In this document: in pieces, positions 35,550 through 46,756 of the stretch
Layout of the letters: each line of letters opens with the position of its first letter
How positions within the stretch are numbered: the stretch's first letter is position 1
Source of the DNA: Trichoplusia ni
Taxonomy: Eukaryota; Arthropoda; Insecta; Lepidoptera; Noctuidae
Length of the DNA stretch: 64,000 nucleotides
Reading direction: 5' to 3'
Assembly: GCF_003590095.1 (NCBI RefSeq)
Contig: NC_039478.1
Location: forward strand, 23,126,001-23,190,000
Translations under genes and position numbers: made by a program
Notes under the pieces: generated by a model
The model's database searches: none
What the model was told of the DNA's origin: nothing
What the model saw: only the letters and a program-made list of their open reading frames with translations

Positions 35550-37090
35550 ACCTACACGCTGGTGACCTTGTTACCGAGACGATCGATACTCCGCGCGCTC
35601 GACCCGCTCCCTCACCGGGCAGCTCACACATGAAATAGTTAATATTACCCAAAGTACGTGCTTCTCTTTAATGATGTTTACATGAAACTATTCAGAATGT
35701 ATCATTGCTACTCTCAGTATAATAACTTTGGTACATTCAAGTTATTTTTCATTCATAATTTTCGTAAAAACGTCACCAAGCATCCACCGCCGACGAAAAG
35801 TGTAAAAATAACTCAAAGCAAAACGTTCCATCGACAGATTCTGACGTCGGGATTTCGACTCAATGGTTATGATGAAAGGGTTCAGTTTTCCGTGACGCTT
35901 TATTTTGAGTTACTGTAATCTGTCCGTTGTTTTAAGCTCCTCTTGTAGTATGGGCTCCTAGTACCGCATATCGTAATATTGCCGGAGCTGAAACAGTGTT
36001 GTCGATAGTAAACTGAGTCCCGGACACGGTAGCCAACCACCCGAACTTGATTGTAATTTAATTTGAAAAAGAGAAAGAAACATTTTAGACATAATGTCTT
36101 TACTGAAATTGTAAATAAGGGTTATGCGTTGCTGACGCTAACACCTATACTAGAATTATATAGCTAGGTAACACCTACATTTCGTCTTAATTGTAGTAGG
36201 TCAGGATTACCTACGAGTCCATTGCATTACTAAAACAATAGCCGTGGCTTAGCTACCATCAATTGAATATTATCAACTCGACACGTTGGAAAACTAATCT
36301 GGCAACCAGTCTGAGAGTGCATCGCATCAGTACCAGGGTCACACGAAGCAAAGGATGTGATAATACGCAGAGATATCAAAGAAAATGTTTTCCTCATTTC
36401 GTCGGTTGCATAAAATTATCAACTAGAACTAATAATAAAAATACGGTTTCACATCGAAACCTTCATCCTGATAAAAAACGAGCATTCTAATTGAACCTTT
36501 TAGTGAAGTTAAAAAAACAAAAATATAGCACCACCTCCTATATCATACAAACGACTTACAGTTACTAAATAATTCATGATGATGGATTAGGAATTTGGGA
36601 AGATAAAGAAAGAAAGATACATTCTAAGAGAAACTGCAGCAAAATGTTATTTTATGTTGAAATATCGGTTTAAATGTATGTATGTATCAAATCATTATTA
36701 AACCACCATTATTTTTATTGAGCAACTACATTTATTTGTTAAACTTATTTAGAATACGAGGAGCCTTGCGCAAGTAAAACAGAGTGCTACACTGGTTTAT
36801 ATTAAAATTATCGTAGTGCTGTCGTGTTTGGTATCAAAATAAAGGTCTAGATCTGACACAGTCAAATGTAACTAAATCCTTTAGTTATAACAACAAGGAG
36901 GTATTTACTTGCATAAACATGACGTGCAGTCGGCGCCGCGGCGTCGAGTAATATCGATCGTACTCACGTGCGGTACTTTTGGAGGAGACTGCGCGCAACG
37001 AGTAATTTTTTCATAACTAATTCTCGAACAATGTATTTATATTCAAATTTTTCAAATCAAGGCCTTTATTTTGATACCAAACATGAACAG
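35550..37090 (+). repeat. Fold-back family, left-arm copy 3
   Basis: GGTGACCTTGTTACCGAGAC and CTCCGCGCGCTCGACCCGCT (about 35560-35600), TAGTACCGCATATCGTAAT (35955), CTGGCAACCAGTCTGAGAG (36298) and then core F8. Collinear with 2590-3864 and 15560-16765. No right arm follows; instead two additional cores (F9, F10) do. Confidence 0.65.
36821..37087 (+). repeat. Core F, copy F8
   Basis: Plus orientation, about 267 bp. The right end is slightly altered (ACCAAACATGAACAG). CACGTG is present in the centre. Confidence 0.75.
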
Positions 37091-37800
37091 TACATCTCAA
37101 CCTATAATTCGTTTCAAAGTATTTTATTTGCAACCAGCTTCAGAAATATTCATGAGACCGATTTTTTTAAACGACCTCTTAGAATAATAGCAATATGGAA
37201 AAGTAAACTAAACTAGGAGGAACTATGAAAGTATCTCCTTAAATAATGTTATATCAAGGCACTGACTTTAATTAGTGCGAGCACTTGTGCTCGGCGACTT
37301 GTGAAAAGTTACTCCAGGGCCCCAGCACTGCTATTTACAGTTGCTGATGCATGAAATAAAATTACACTTTTCGTATTATCTTAAGCATTTTCCCTACACA
37401 ATAATTGGGATTTCAGTACGGTACGGTATACTCAAGGTAAAAACAATTAACTTCCAATTATTGTATTGGCAAAATCCTTAAGAGAATAGGAGCAATTTCA
37501 AATTTAATCCAATTGCCATTCATTCATCGGCATTGTAAAATAGCAGAATCGGGGCCCAGAACAGATAATTCGTGATATTGTTTCCGTAGTTTGTTAGAAA
37601 GTTTGATTATACACACAGTTATTGTTGTACTTGGCATCGACTCTAATATTAATTCCTTTTAAATTCCGTCACTAAAGGATAAAAGTAGGTAAGTTAATAT
37701 TTTCGTGTTCCTTCACACATTTTTATGAAGTAGATTTATCAAATCATTATTTGACAATCGTACCTTTTATGAAGCAGATAATTTTTTTCTGTTTTATTTA
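37088..37800. other. No recognised feature
   Basis: AT-rich DNA between fold-back cores; the start (TTCGTTTCAAAGTATTTTATT) still belongs to the shared flank of core F. Confidence 0.5.
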
Positions 37801-37873
37801 TTTAAAATACAAAGATCGCTTTGCAAGTTAGACAGAGCGCTACACTGGTACAAATTAAAATTGTCGGAATGTT

Positions 37874-38144
37874 GTCGTGTTTGGTATCAAAATAAAGCTC
37901 TTGATCTGAAACAGTCAAATGTTACTGAATTCGTTAGTTACATTTGCAAAGAGGAGGACTTACTTCTATGTGCGTACTACGTGCAGTCGGCGCCGCGGTG
38001 TCGAGTAATATCGATCGTACTCACGTGCGGTACTTTTCGAGGAAACTGCGCGGAACGAGTAATTTTATCGTAACAAATTCTCGGACAATGTATTCATATT
38101 CAAATTATTCAAATTGAGACGTTCATTTTGATACCAAACATGAC
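37874..38144 (+). repeat. Core F, copy F9
   Basis: Plus orientation, about 271 bp. It has the longer flank with GACAGAGCGCTACACTGGTA. Only about 90 bp separate it from F10. Confidence 0.75.
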
Positions 38145-38235
38145 TAGTATGTATATATGTTTGTCTTTTCAAAGTATTTTATTTATTTAATTCCGCATCT
38201 TTTATACTGGCACAAATTAAAACTGTCGCAGTATT

Positions 38236-38504
38236 GTCGTGTTTGGTATCAAAATAAAGATCTTGACCTGAAAAAATCAAATGTTACTAAAGTCGTTATT
38301 TATAGCAACAAGGAGGACTATTTACTTGTATTAAAATGACGTGCAGTCGGCGCCGCGACGTCGACTTATATCGATCGTACTCACGTGCAGTCCTTTTGGT
38401 ATAAACTGCGCGCATCGAGTACATTGTCCTTAATAAATTCTCACACAATGTTAATAATTTCAGATTATTCAAATAAAGACGTTCATTTTGATACCAAACA
38501 TGAC
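38236..38504 (+). repeat. Core F, copy F10
   Basis: Plus orientation, 269 bp, directly following F9, so the unit can also amplify in tandem. Confidence 0.75.
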
Positions 38505-38967
38505 TGGTATATCTCAACTTATATTTCGGTTCAACGTATTTTATGAATTCGTCAGATAGCTTGGTGCATTGCTTTGATATCTGAATCGGTTACTGCAATT
38601 ATGTTTAAGCTACCTAAAGAAAAATAACTGTATTTTGGGACAAAATGTTTTCAATTACAATCAATATTATATTATACTTCATAGCAAATATTTATTTCAA
38701 TAAAACGATATCTTTAATAAATTACTTTACGAAATCAAAATCAAAAGTTTTTATTTCAAACTTTGTATCATTTGGATAGTTCTAAAATGTTTTAGGAGAA
38801 AATAATCTATTCAAATAAACGTATTTTCTTTCCTTAAGCTATTTAGTTAAGGGTGTATTCTGTAAGGTCTAGCCGCGGCGGCGGGTGGCGGCCTGTGGGG
38901 TGGATCGATACTCGCGAGACCGTGCCGCGCGGATTATCTTATGATCGAATGTATATTTAGATAAAAA
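38505..38967. other. AT-rich stretch ending in a GC-rich conserved block
   Basis: At 38880-38933 lies the block GGCGGGTGGCGGCCTGTGGG, TGGATCGATACTCGCGAG, ACCGTGCCGCGCGG. The same block is at 43232-43285 and, reversed, at 61406-61462. Half of it is at 4437 and 17325. Function unknown; no gene here. Confidence 0.5.
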
Positions 38968-39066
38968 CTAGCTGACCCAGCAAACGTTGTTTTGCCTAAT
39001 TCATTATTTCTAGTTGTATGTTTTTTTAATGCCACGTCATAAAATACGGGAATTTCATATATTAGA
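38968..39066 (-). mobile_element. Internally deleted Helitron-like element, family H2
   Basis: The minus strand begins TCTAATATATGAAATTCCCG and ends CAACGTTTGCTGGGTCAGC then TAG; T follows. Only 99 bp remain, compared with 282 bp at 23395. Confidence 0.65.
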
Positions 39067-40500
39067 TAACCAAACGAAAACGAACTCAAAAAGTCAAAAG
39101 CCTGCCCTTATTAATCGTGAAACAGTATTTCACTTCATTTAATATTCTAAGTAAAATCCTTCAGTGGACACGAATAACGTCTCGCAAATTACACAGAGCG
39201 CTACATTAGCACGTGTTAAAGGGAAAGCATTTGGTATCCAAATAAAGTCTTGTTGGGTGAATTTCCCGGACCCAAAAATTGCGTGGCATCGATGAAATCG
39301 GTACTAAAAAGCATTGTTATAATGTTCTAACATTTTTTTTTAGGTAGATGACATAAAAATCTATCTGTAGCACTAAATATTTTATTAATATAATTAATAG
39401 GTTTTCCAAAAAAAAAAGTTAAACCACATAATCTTTCATCGCCGTGTTTGTCCACGACTCACCTTGATGTATTAAAGTCATCATTGATCAAAAATGTATA
39501 GTTATTTATATTAAAACTTAGTTTTATTTGGTTCGTGAATAGTTAGAGTATTGACTCGGAATACATTTATTCAAATATTTACACAATACAACGTATGGTT
39601 AATAAAAAACCATTTGTCCCAGAACTACCTTTCATCGCCATGTCCTAAACATATTTGAGAATATTGCATATTCTAACGTTTTGCGTCGCTCCCGTTTTGC
39701 GTTAAACGTTGCATATAAGTAACGTCGAAAGGCTAGACAAGGAACGACGTGTGTACGTGCCTGCGTTTTCGAGCTATAATTAAAAGTATTCAATTTTTTT
39801 GGTACTGGACATTTTTTCTTTCATCGCCGTGGATAGGTCTAACTTCTATTTCAATAAGTTTTTAATCTCGATTGAGCATTCAATACAATGCCATTTATAT
39901 TTAGCTTATTTGTAAAGTGTTCATTACTGTGAATTATTACCAGTTTTTTAGTAAATTGAATTATACCCCTTGATTTTCATCGCCGTGCTCTCATTTCCGT
40001 GGTTTCTGTGGACAAAATTTGCTATGGCAATGAAAAAAAATACACGGGAATGAAAAAAATATCATCGCCGTGCCTTGTAAAACAGTTTCCTTTCATTGCC
40101 GTGGCCACGTGTTTCATTTCCGTGACTTATGTTTGTTTCGCCACTAGACAGGAATGTATCTATTTATAGTTATATTATAAAAATAATATCATGTGTGACT
40201 GGATTTTTACACATTATATTCTATTATTATTGCGTATAAATTAATAGTATTTATTTTTGTTTCAATGATTAACTTTATCATTTAAATATTCTTGTACACT
40301 ATAATAACATTTCATTGCCATGGACGCCTGTTTCATTGCCGTGCATGCATGTTTCATCGCCGTGGCACGGAATTTTCAATCTTGTATATCTCGTTAGTTT
40401 TTTAAGCTATCTGCTAGATATTAAGCAAAACTGCATATCTGATCGAAAACTTGAGAAAACACTATTTTTTATTGTTCTAAAGTTGAAGAATAAAAAATCC
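39067..40500 (+). repeat. Dispersed cluster of TTTCATYGCCRTG motifs
   Basis: The 13-base motif TTTCATCGCCGTG and close variants occur at 39434, 39630, 39819, 39975, 39990, 40061, 40091, 40112, 40310, 40331 and 40352 on the plus strand. Reversed versions are at about 40024, 40043 and 40499. Intervals between the early copies are 156-196 bases; later ones are closer together. The sequence between motifs is not repetitive, so this is not an ordinary tandem repeat. No gene is visible. Possibly protein-binding sites in a transposon end or a decayed minisatellite. Confidence 0.6.
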
Positions 40501-40770
40501 ACGGAAATGAAGATTTTTTTGGACCTGTTGAAATTCACCCTGTTATTTGAGCCGTTTGGGGTTGAAACTTTTGGGCCGTGGGGGCCGAGTGCCAAAACGC
40601 TTTTTAAAGACCTAGCAAAGCGTCTCGTTGACACTTCTCGTGACCCAAAGGCTGGCTTTTACCTCGCTCAGAGGATTAGCATTACCATTCAACGTGGCAA
40701 TGCTGCCAGCCTTTTGGGCACACTGCCAGCCGGCAGCGATGCCGATGAATTTTTTGATGCTTTGATTTAA
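40501..40770 (+). pseudogene. C-terminal fragment of a LINE-type polyprotein
   Basis: From about 40525 the frame reads LLKFTLLFEPFGVETFGPWG, then PSAKTLFKDLAKRLVDTSRD, QRISITIQRGNAASLLGT and ends FFDALI before TAA. VETxGxWGPxAxxLFxxL...DxRAxxFLxQRISxxIQRGNAAxxLGT is a C-terminal motif I have seen in retrotransposon-like polyproteins of invertebrates, after the reverse transcriptase. The 151-codon frame starts at 40315, but the first 65 residues are non-coding in character and overlap the TTTCATYGCCRTG cluster. No polymerase domain precedes it. The conserved frame over about 85 codons suggests recent decay. Confidence 0.5.
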
Positions 40771-41371
40771 TTAATTTTTGTTTTTTTACTTGTAAATATT
40801 TAACAATGTTATTGGATAGTCAAATCTCATTAAAAACAAAAATGTGAAATGACAGCCAAGTTCAATACTATAACGTATGCCTTTCTTGACTTCAACGACA
40901 AAAGAAGTGAGGTCTAAATGTGTGCCTAGTTCAATGGCCAGTCCTTAAATGCATTAACAAATAAAGATTATATATTAAAGCCTAAGTTCTAACGTAGTTA
41001 GTTCTAGTCATCTCTGAATGTCATTATATTTCAGGATGTTCAGTTAATTTTGGATGTGATCATGAATGTCCAGCCTTTCTGGTACGTATGGGAGGGCATT
41101 CGTTAAGTTAATAGTATCAGTTTACCAGCTTTTATGATAGGTGACAGAGTCAAATTTATTTGTCACCAAAAAAATTAGTTTCGTTCAGTACTTTCAGTGC
41201 TGCAAGTCCGACTCACTCGTAATTTTCAACTCTTCGGTTTTTCTCGTTTTCAATGAATGATTTCTTTCGCCGTCTCAGTAAACTATTCGGTCAATAATAG
41301 TAATAAGTACATATCATAGTTATGGTATTGAAATCCTTTTGTTTGTATTGACAAAATGAAGTAATTGAGTA
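40771..41371. repeat. Non-coding stretch with one half of a repeat pair
   Basis: 40853-40948 (TGTGAAATGACAGCCAAGTTC, 21 bases at 40843-40863, through GACAAAAGAAGTGAGGTCTAAATG) is repeated at about 42605-42713. Otherwise nothing recognised. Confidence 0.5.
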
Positions 41372-41489
41372 CAGCGCCCTCTGTGAAAACGACACGATAT
41401 TAATAGGCTGAGGGAACGACGGGACCTCAACGAGTTAATATGGGAGTTATCCTGCCTAGGTTGCAGTAATTTATCCACAGAGGGCGCTA
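41372..41489. mobile_element. Short MITE with AGCGCCCTCTGTG ends
   Basis: CAGCGCCCTCTGTG (41372-41385) against CACAGAGGGCGCTA (41476-41489). Shares GGGAACGACGG and ACCTCAA-like interior text with 12124-12250. 118 bp. Confidence 0.65.
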
Positions 41490-42240
41490 TGCACAAAAAG
41501 TGGCTTTAAAAATAAATTAATCAGAGCGTTTCAAAAATATTTGTGGATTGGGTGGCTTATAGATGTTTCGGTTAGTCATTTCATTAAGTGTTGTAGCGCT
41601 TGAATACGGCTTTACACTAACTCCAAATATCATAACTTCCCGTAGCTTCTAATGTGTCTTGAAAACAAAAATGCTTACTTTGATAAGGGTCTATAGTTAG
41701 ATGCAAATATACCACGTTTTGTTTGTAACAGCGATATAATTTAATTTTGTAAAATAAAAGTGGTTATCGTAACTAAAATACAATACATAATATATGTACC
41801 CGGTGTCCCGGAATTTTAAGTAGGTTTTAAAGTAACCTACAAACCCGTAGCACATCAATTTCTTCTATTGTCAATAGTTTTAGCAGCGTACGCAGAAATA
41901 GGTCTTCTTTTACACCTTGTGTTACAATATCGTAATTTTCTTTTAGAGCCCTATTATTTTATGAAAATAATTTACAGCCCATATTCGTCGGGGATAATGT
42001 AGCTTCTTAACAGTGAAAGAGTTTTGGAATCGGTCCAGTAGTTTCGAAGCCAACTCTTGTCAAATAAACAAACAATCCAATCTTGCCTCTTTATGATATT
42101 AGTGTAGACAACTTGCAGCACAACTATGTATTTAAATAACACATCAAAATTTAAGAAGTAGAACGAATTTGTTCTTATTCATAATTTAAAATTGAAAAGG
42201 TAATAAAGATTGCGTATGCCGCTTCTCTAGGCCACTCCTA
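41490..42240. repeat. AT-rich stretch with a lepidopteran interspersed repeat end
   Basis: About 41975-42113 reads CCATATTCGTCGGGGATAATG ... GGAATCGGTCCAGTAGTTTCG ... AAACAAACAATCC ... ATGATATTAGTGTAG, a common type of moth repeat in which AAACAAAC runs precede an ATTAGTATAG-like end. Nothing else recognised. Confidence 0.45.
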
Positions 42241-42600
42241 CTTTGTTTATCAACAAGTTGCAGCGCGACGAAGCCAGCTGTATTACGGCACTCGATACCA
42301 GGAGCCCATGACGCAAGAGGAGCACGACTTACACGACAGAACACCTTCACTCTAAATAAAGTTTCACAGAAAATTAAACCCTGCTAAGATATAATTTGAG
42401 CCTAAATTCCAATAGTAATTATTTGCTCACATTAGCTCATATTTGTTTTGAGTATTTTCCCCCTTTTTGTGGAAAAAGGGCGCTTGGCAACGATTTATGT
42501 AAAATTATATAGATGGAAACTAACTATTAGTAACAATTTTTTCTACATAAAGCAATGATGCATTCTGAGTAGGTTTGTGTTGATTTTATCTCATCAAAAT
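42241..42600. repeat. Fold-back family fragment (right-arm type)
   Basis: ACGGCACTCGATACCAGGAG, GCAAGAGGAGC and the GTTTCACAGAAAATTAAACC block correspond to 6725-6815. Very diverged. Confidence 0.5.
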
Positions 42601-44594
42601 CATAAATGTGAAATGAGAGACAAGTTCAGTACTATATGCCTTAGTTGTTGACTTCAAAGACAAAAGAAGTGAGATCTAAATGTGTGCCAAGTTCAATGGA
42701 CAGTCCTGAAATTCATTTATAATAACATAAAATATTATTTTTTCCTTTAACCTAATATTATGTTTAGTTCTGACTTAGCTAGTTCTCATATAATAATTAT
42801 CATGTTCGATAGATAGTTTCTACCAGCAAGAAAAATTTAAGTAACAGTAAAAAGTAACAGGTACAGAACTTGAGAATTCGTATTTCGTAAGTTTGTATCT
42901 TTTAGGGTTGAGTCATGATAAGCCATGCTCAAGATAAGCCATGCTCATGATAACCATTATTTTGTTAATACGTTTTGGAAGATTTGTTTTGTTACTCGTA
43001 AAAAGGTATTTATTCTCATGTTTTAACAAAACTCCGTATTAAATAGTTATTGTTCGTGCGCGATAACAGCAGCCCTGACGTTGTCTAGAAAAATAATCTT
43101 TAGTTTATATCAGCATTGCACCCAGTACTGGTCGCTAGTAATCTATAAAATGAATATTTAATTTATGATATGGGCATTTTGAAACGCAATTAATGAGCTT
43201 ATAAGCAATACACTTCTTTCTTCACACGACACGGCGGGTGACGGCCTGTGGGGCGGATCGATAATCGCGAGACCGTGCCTCGCGGACATTTAGATGCAAA
43301 AAGAAATATTTATTTCTTTAGCTATTACGCAGAGCATTTGATAAGCACATGTAAAATGAAATCGTTTGGTCGTAGAAAATATCAAACAAGCCCGTAAGTC
43401 AGTGATTACCCGGGAATCAATAATAATAAAACTAAGACCAGAAACAAGCAATCAATTGCATACTTTGATTATCTTAACAGAAACATAAATTTAAAATTTT
43501 CTTTTCAGTTATTTAAATATACCATCGGTATGAATGTTATTACAAGTACACAAAATTGCTACGAATAGCTACGAAGTGCTACGATCTGCTACGTAAACAA
43601 TTTCCAAATTCGGGAATATTTCAAATGAGACCCCCGCGTTATTTATAAGCTGCTCGGCTGAGCAACAACGTTACGGTATGGCTACCGTTTGCACCTTTGC
43701 AGCTAGTTATTAGCAGCCAACCAGCCGACGGTTATTCGAGATCCTTTCATCGAACGATATGGTCGTAGAAGAGCTTTGTTTAACAATTGCACTTATTAAG
43801 TAAAACGCAAAACAAACATAAACCACTAGATCTATTGACTTTTTCTCGAAACCCTTATTTCTAATCTGTTTCAAAGATGTTCACACAATATTAGACCCTT
43901 TTTTAACTACGCGGGGATGTCAAGGCAATAGTTTGAAAACCTTTTGACAAATACGTAATTCAAGCAAAAACAGTGATACTCCTATGTGGGCTCTACTCTG
44001 CTGCTTACGTTGGCTATTCTGCTTGTATTGGCTGCCGCAACCAAGAATCTTTGGACTCACATAAAACGAAATAATACTTAACGGGCTGTTACAGCCAGGC
44101 GACGATCACCAGCGGTTATTAATCACAACTACTAACCTAACATTATTTTTGGTGTTCCATTTAGGAAAAAACAGAACTATGTTACCATGGCAACTCTTTG
44201 TTCATCGTTCTGCTTGAACGCCTGTTCTGTCATCGGGCCGAAATGAAAGAATCGTTATAGGCCTCTAAAAAACTGAAACTCAAGTACACTGTAATAAAAC
44301 GATACAAGACTAAGATTTGATTCGCTTGATGTGGAAAGAAACCCCAGTGTATCTGTGCACTTGTGTGTTTATTAACTGTAAATCAATGCAATGACAAAGT
44401 ATTTATTAGAGCAAGTAATTTTCAAAAACTTTAAAAATAATTAACGGATTTTGTTTATTTAAAAGCTATTATTTGGTCCCGTCATAATTTCATCAAGGTG
44501 GCTCAGAATTTTTTAATTGAATATTTTATGTTTTTGTTATTAAAACAAGATTATTATTGACTTTTAGTTTTATCAGTTAGAGGTTTTCGAAGCT
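42601..44594. other. AT-rich DNA without a gene
   Basis: Contains the second half of the repeat pair (42605-42713), the GC-rich conserved block at 43232-43285 and a GCTACG cluster at 43559-43599 followed by a GCCTCTCC-lacking variant of the 7980 block (CAGCTAGTTATTAGCAGCCA, 43700). No open frame worth naming. Confidence 0.45.
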
Positions 44595-44790
44595 CGACAT
44601 TAAGCATGGCGGCTGACCGAGCCCCGCCCCTCTGCACACAGACGCGTACGTTTGTGTGGGTGGCACACAGAGAAAATTGTGGGAGCGAGTAGGAGTAGGA
44701 GAAAGGGGTGAGCTATGCCGAGCGTCATGACATCTCCTCTACGTCTGCAGCCCTGGTAGTTCAAGACAAAATTGTACCTGTTTCTTGACG
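44595..44790 (-). repeat. Interspersed repeat B, copy 5
   Basis: AAGCATGGCGGCTGACCGAG to CTGCAGCCCTGGTAGTTCAA, then GACAAAATTGTACCTG. Better preserved than copy 4. Confidence 0.7.
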
Positions 44791-46150
44791 ATTTTTAAGA
44801 CTTTTTACTGGGAAAACGAGAGGCAATAAAAATGGTCAGACTCCGTGACGCGGGGTTGCTACAAATCAGGAAAAATAAAACAAATTTGTAATGAAAATTA
44901 GTCAATGTATTCTGGCTTTTTAGGCCGATATTAAACTTATGTTTATTTTTATAATTTGCTACAAAAATATAATTTAATCTGTTCTGAAGTTAACAGCTAT
45001 TTTACCCGTCACGTTTTCTTGAGTCAGGCTAATTCCAGTTTCAGTTATTTTATGCGGAACGTAAAAAACAAATCATTCTTATCGTGTGATTAGTAAAATC
45101 TCTTCAATTTTTTTTAGATATTGAGTGTTGTTATACAACTATGAAATTTTAAAATAGAATCAACGTTTTCATGCAGTAGAAATCGCCTAATTTCGAAAAA
45201 AAGAATAAAGATTATTTCCGGGGCACCAGAGTTCGTCCGAGTTTTGAACATTTAGATTATTTTGAGAATGAAAATAGTGGTTACAAGAGCTAGAGAAGGT
45301 AACTGCTGTAATTTTGCCTTGAAAAGCAAAAAAAGTCATAAATTTTAAACCTACTAATAATTTATATCAAGTAATTTATATTAAGTAATAAAGTTTAAGG
45401 ATTTTAATCATAAATATAGTAAATTACAATGTACTTAAAATTTAAAATGATTATTTATGATTAAAATCCGACCATGACTGATACAGTACTGATGACTGAT
45501 TAAAGTAAACGACAAAAAAAATACTTATCCATTTTAAAACTTATGAACTATATTGTCAATAATATCGTCAATATCACACAGAAATCCGTCTATCCGTACA
45601 TAATTACTGGCAAATTTTCGCGTTTAAAATACAAATAGAATGTTTTTAGTTCAAAGTTGGCTTTCCAATGGAATCCACATAATACAATTTATTAAAAAGT
45701 TTCATAAGTATACTCTTAAAGTATAATTTTATTTATGTCTGAGACCGAGTTGTCTTAACCGCATTGCCCTTTTATGCTACGAAAACATATTTGTGCTACG
45801 AGATCATTTTGAAATCAGGACGACAATTTTGAATTAGAAGATAAATAGCTTTTAGCTTCAAGTAAAGTCCCAAAGAAAAATGTAATGGTTATGTATAAAC
45901 AGAACGAGAACAGTGAAGAGAGTAAAAGCCTTATAATAAAATTCTCATTAAATCGCCAACGTCACTGAACGAATTGATATTTAGAAGTATTCTCCACATC
46001 CAAATATTATTACTCCAAACGCCGAATGGATTGCCGTAGATTTCGATAAAGCCATGAAAATATAAACTTTAAAGCTATTCTCAGAGAGTTTATCTTCAAT
46101 AACCTATCCTGCAATACTCAACACAGTAATAAACCGGTGGGCCGACTTTA
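44791..46150. other. AT-rich DNA with a long inverted repeat
   Basis: GGATTTTAATCATAAATA (45399-45416) and its perfect complement (45452-45469) form an 18-bp stem with a 35-nt loop. GCTACG motifs occur near 45775 and 45797. No gene. Confidence 0.5.
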
Positions 46151-46225
46151 CTAGTGTGAGTGCTGTCCCCCCGAATGGGGAACGACACACTCGCACAATA
46201 TAAAGCCTGGTTCAGAGAACGTGGA
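46151..46225 (+). promoter_or_regulatory. TATA-containing promoter-like module, copy M2
   Basis: TTTACTAGTGTGAGTGCTG, then CCCCCC, GACACACTCGCACAATATAA with TATAAA at 46199-46204, then GCCTGGTTCAGAG. The two copies agree at most positions between CTTTACTAG and GGTTCAG. It ends about 70 bp before the Harbinger left end but lies outside it. Confidence 0.4.
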
Positions 46226-46756
46226 ATATTCGCGACTCACTAGCGATTATTTCATCTAATGTACTATGTAATATCTACTACTACTAGACTAATGGCCGAT
46301 TCCAATAACGTATCCTCAGTAACCGATATCTTGTTATGAACGATAAATAGTAGACTTCTATCTATCCTTATTTTGCGTTCCACATGTGACGATAACGTCT
46401 ATCGAGACATCGACATCTGTAGATAAGCTCAACTATCCAGCCCTCCCAAACGTTTTGTTACTACAAAAGCTACAAAAAAAGCAACGTCGAAACAAATATT
46501 ATTTCATATAACTTTTCTATAAAACAATACAAATTGATCGAATTTAAGCATTGGATATATCTTTATGCTAAAATATTTTTTTCTTCATAGTTATGTTTCA
46601 TTGTCATTATTTTATCAAACAAATATTTGGCGCATAAAACGGAAGTACGAAACGTAGTCAAGTGTCAATTTAACTATTCAAGTTTGAAGTTTCAAATTTT
46701 CAACCGTCAACGCTACCGCTCCTATTGTTGTGATATCAAGTTTTTTTTACATTATA

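Noticed and set aside
39434..40364. CRISPR array or ordinary minisatellite from the TTTCATYGCCRTG repeats
   Set aside because: Spacing is irregular, both strands are used and the repeat is only 13 bases; the setting is a eukaryotic genome.
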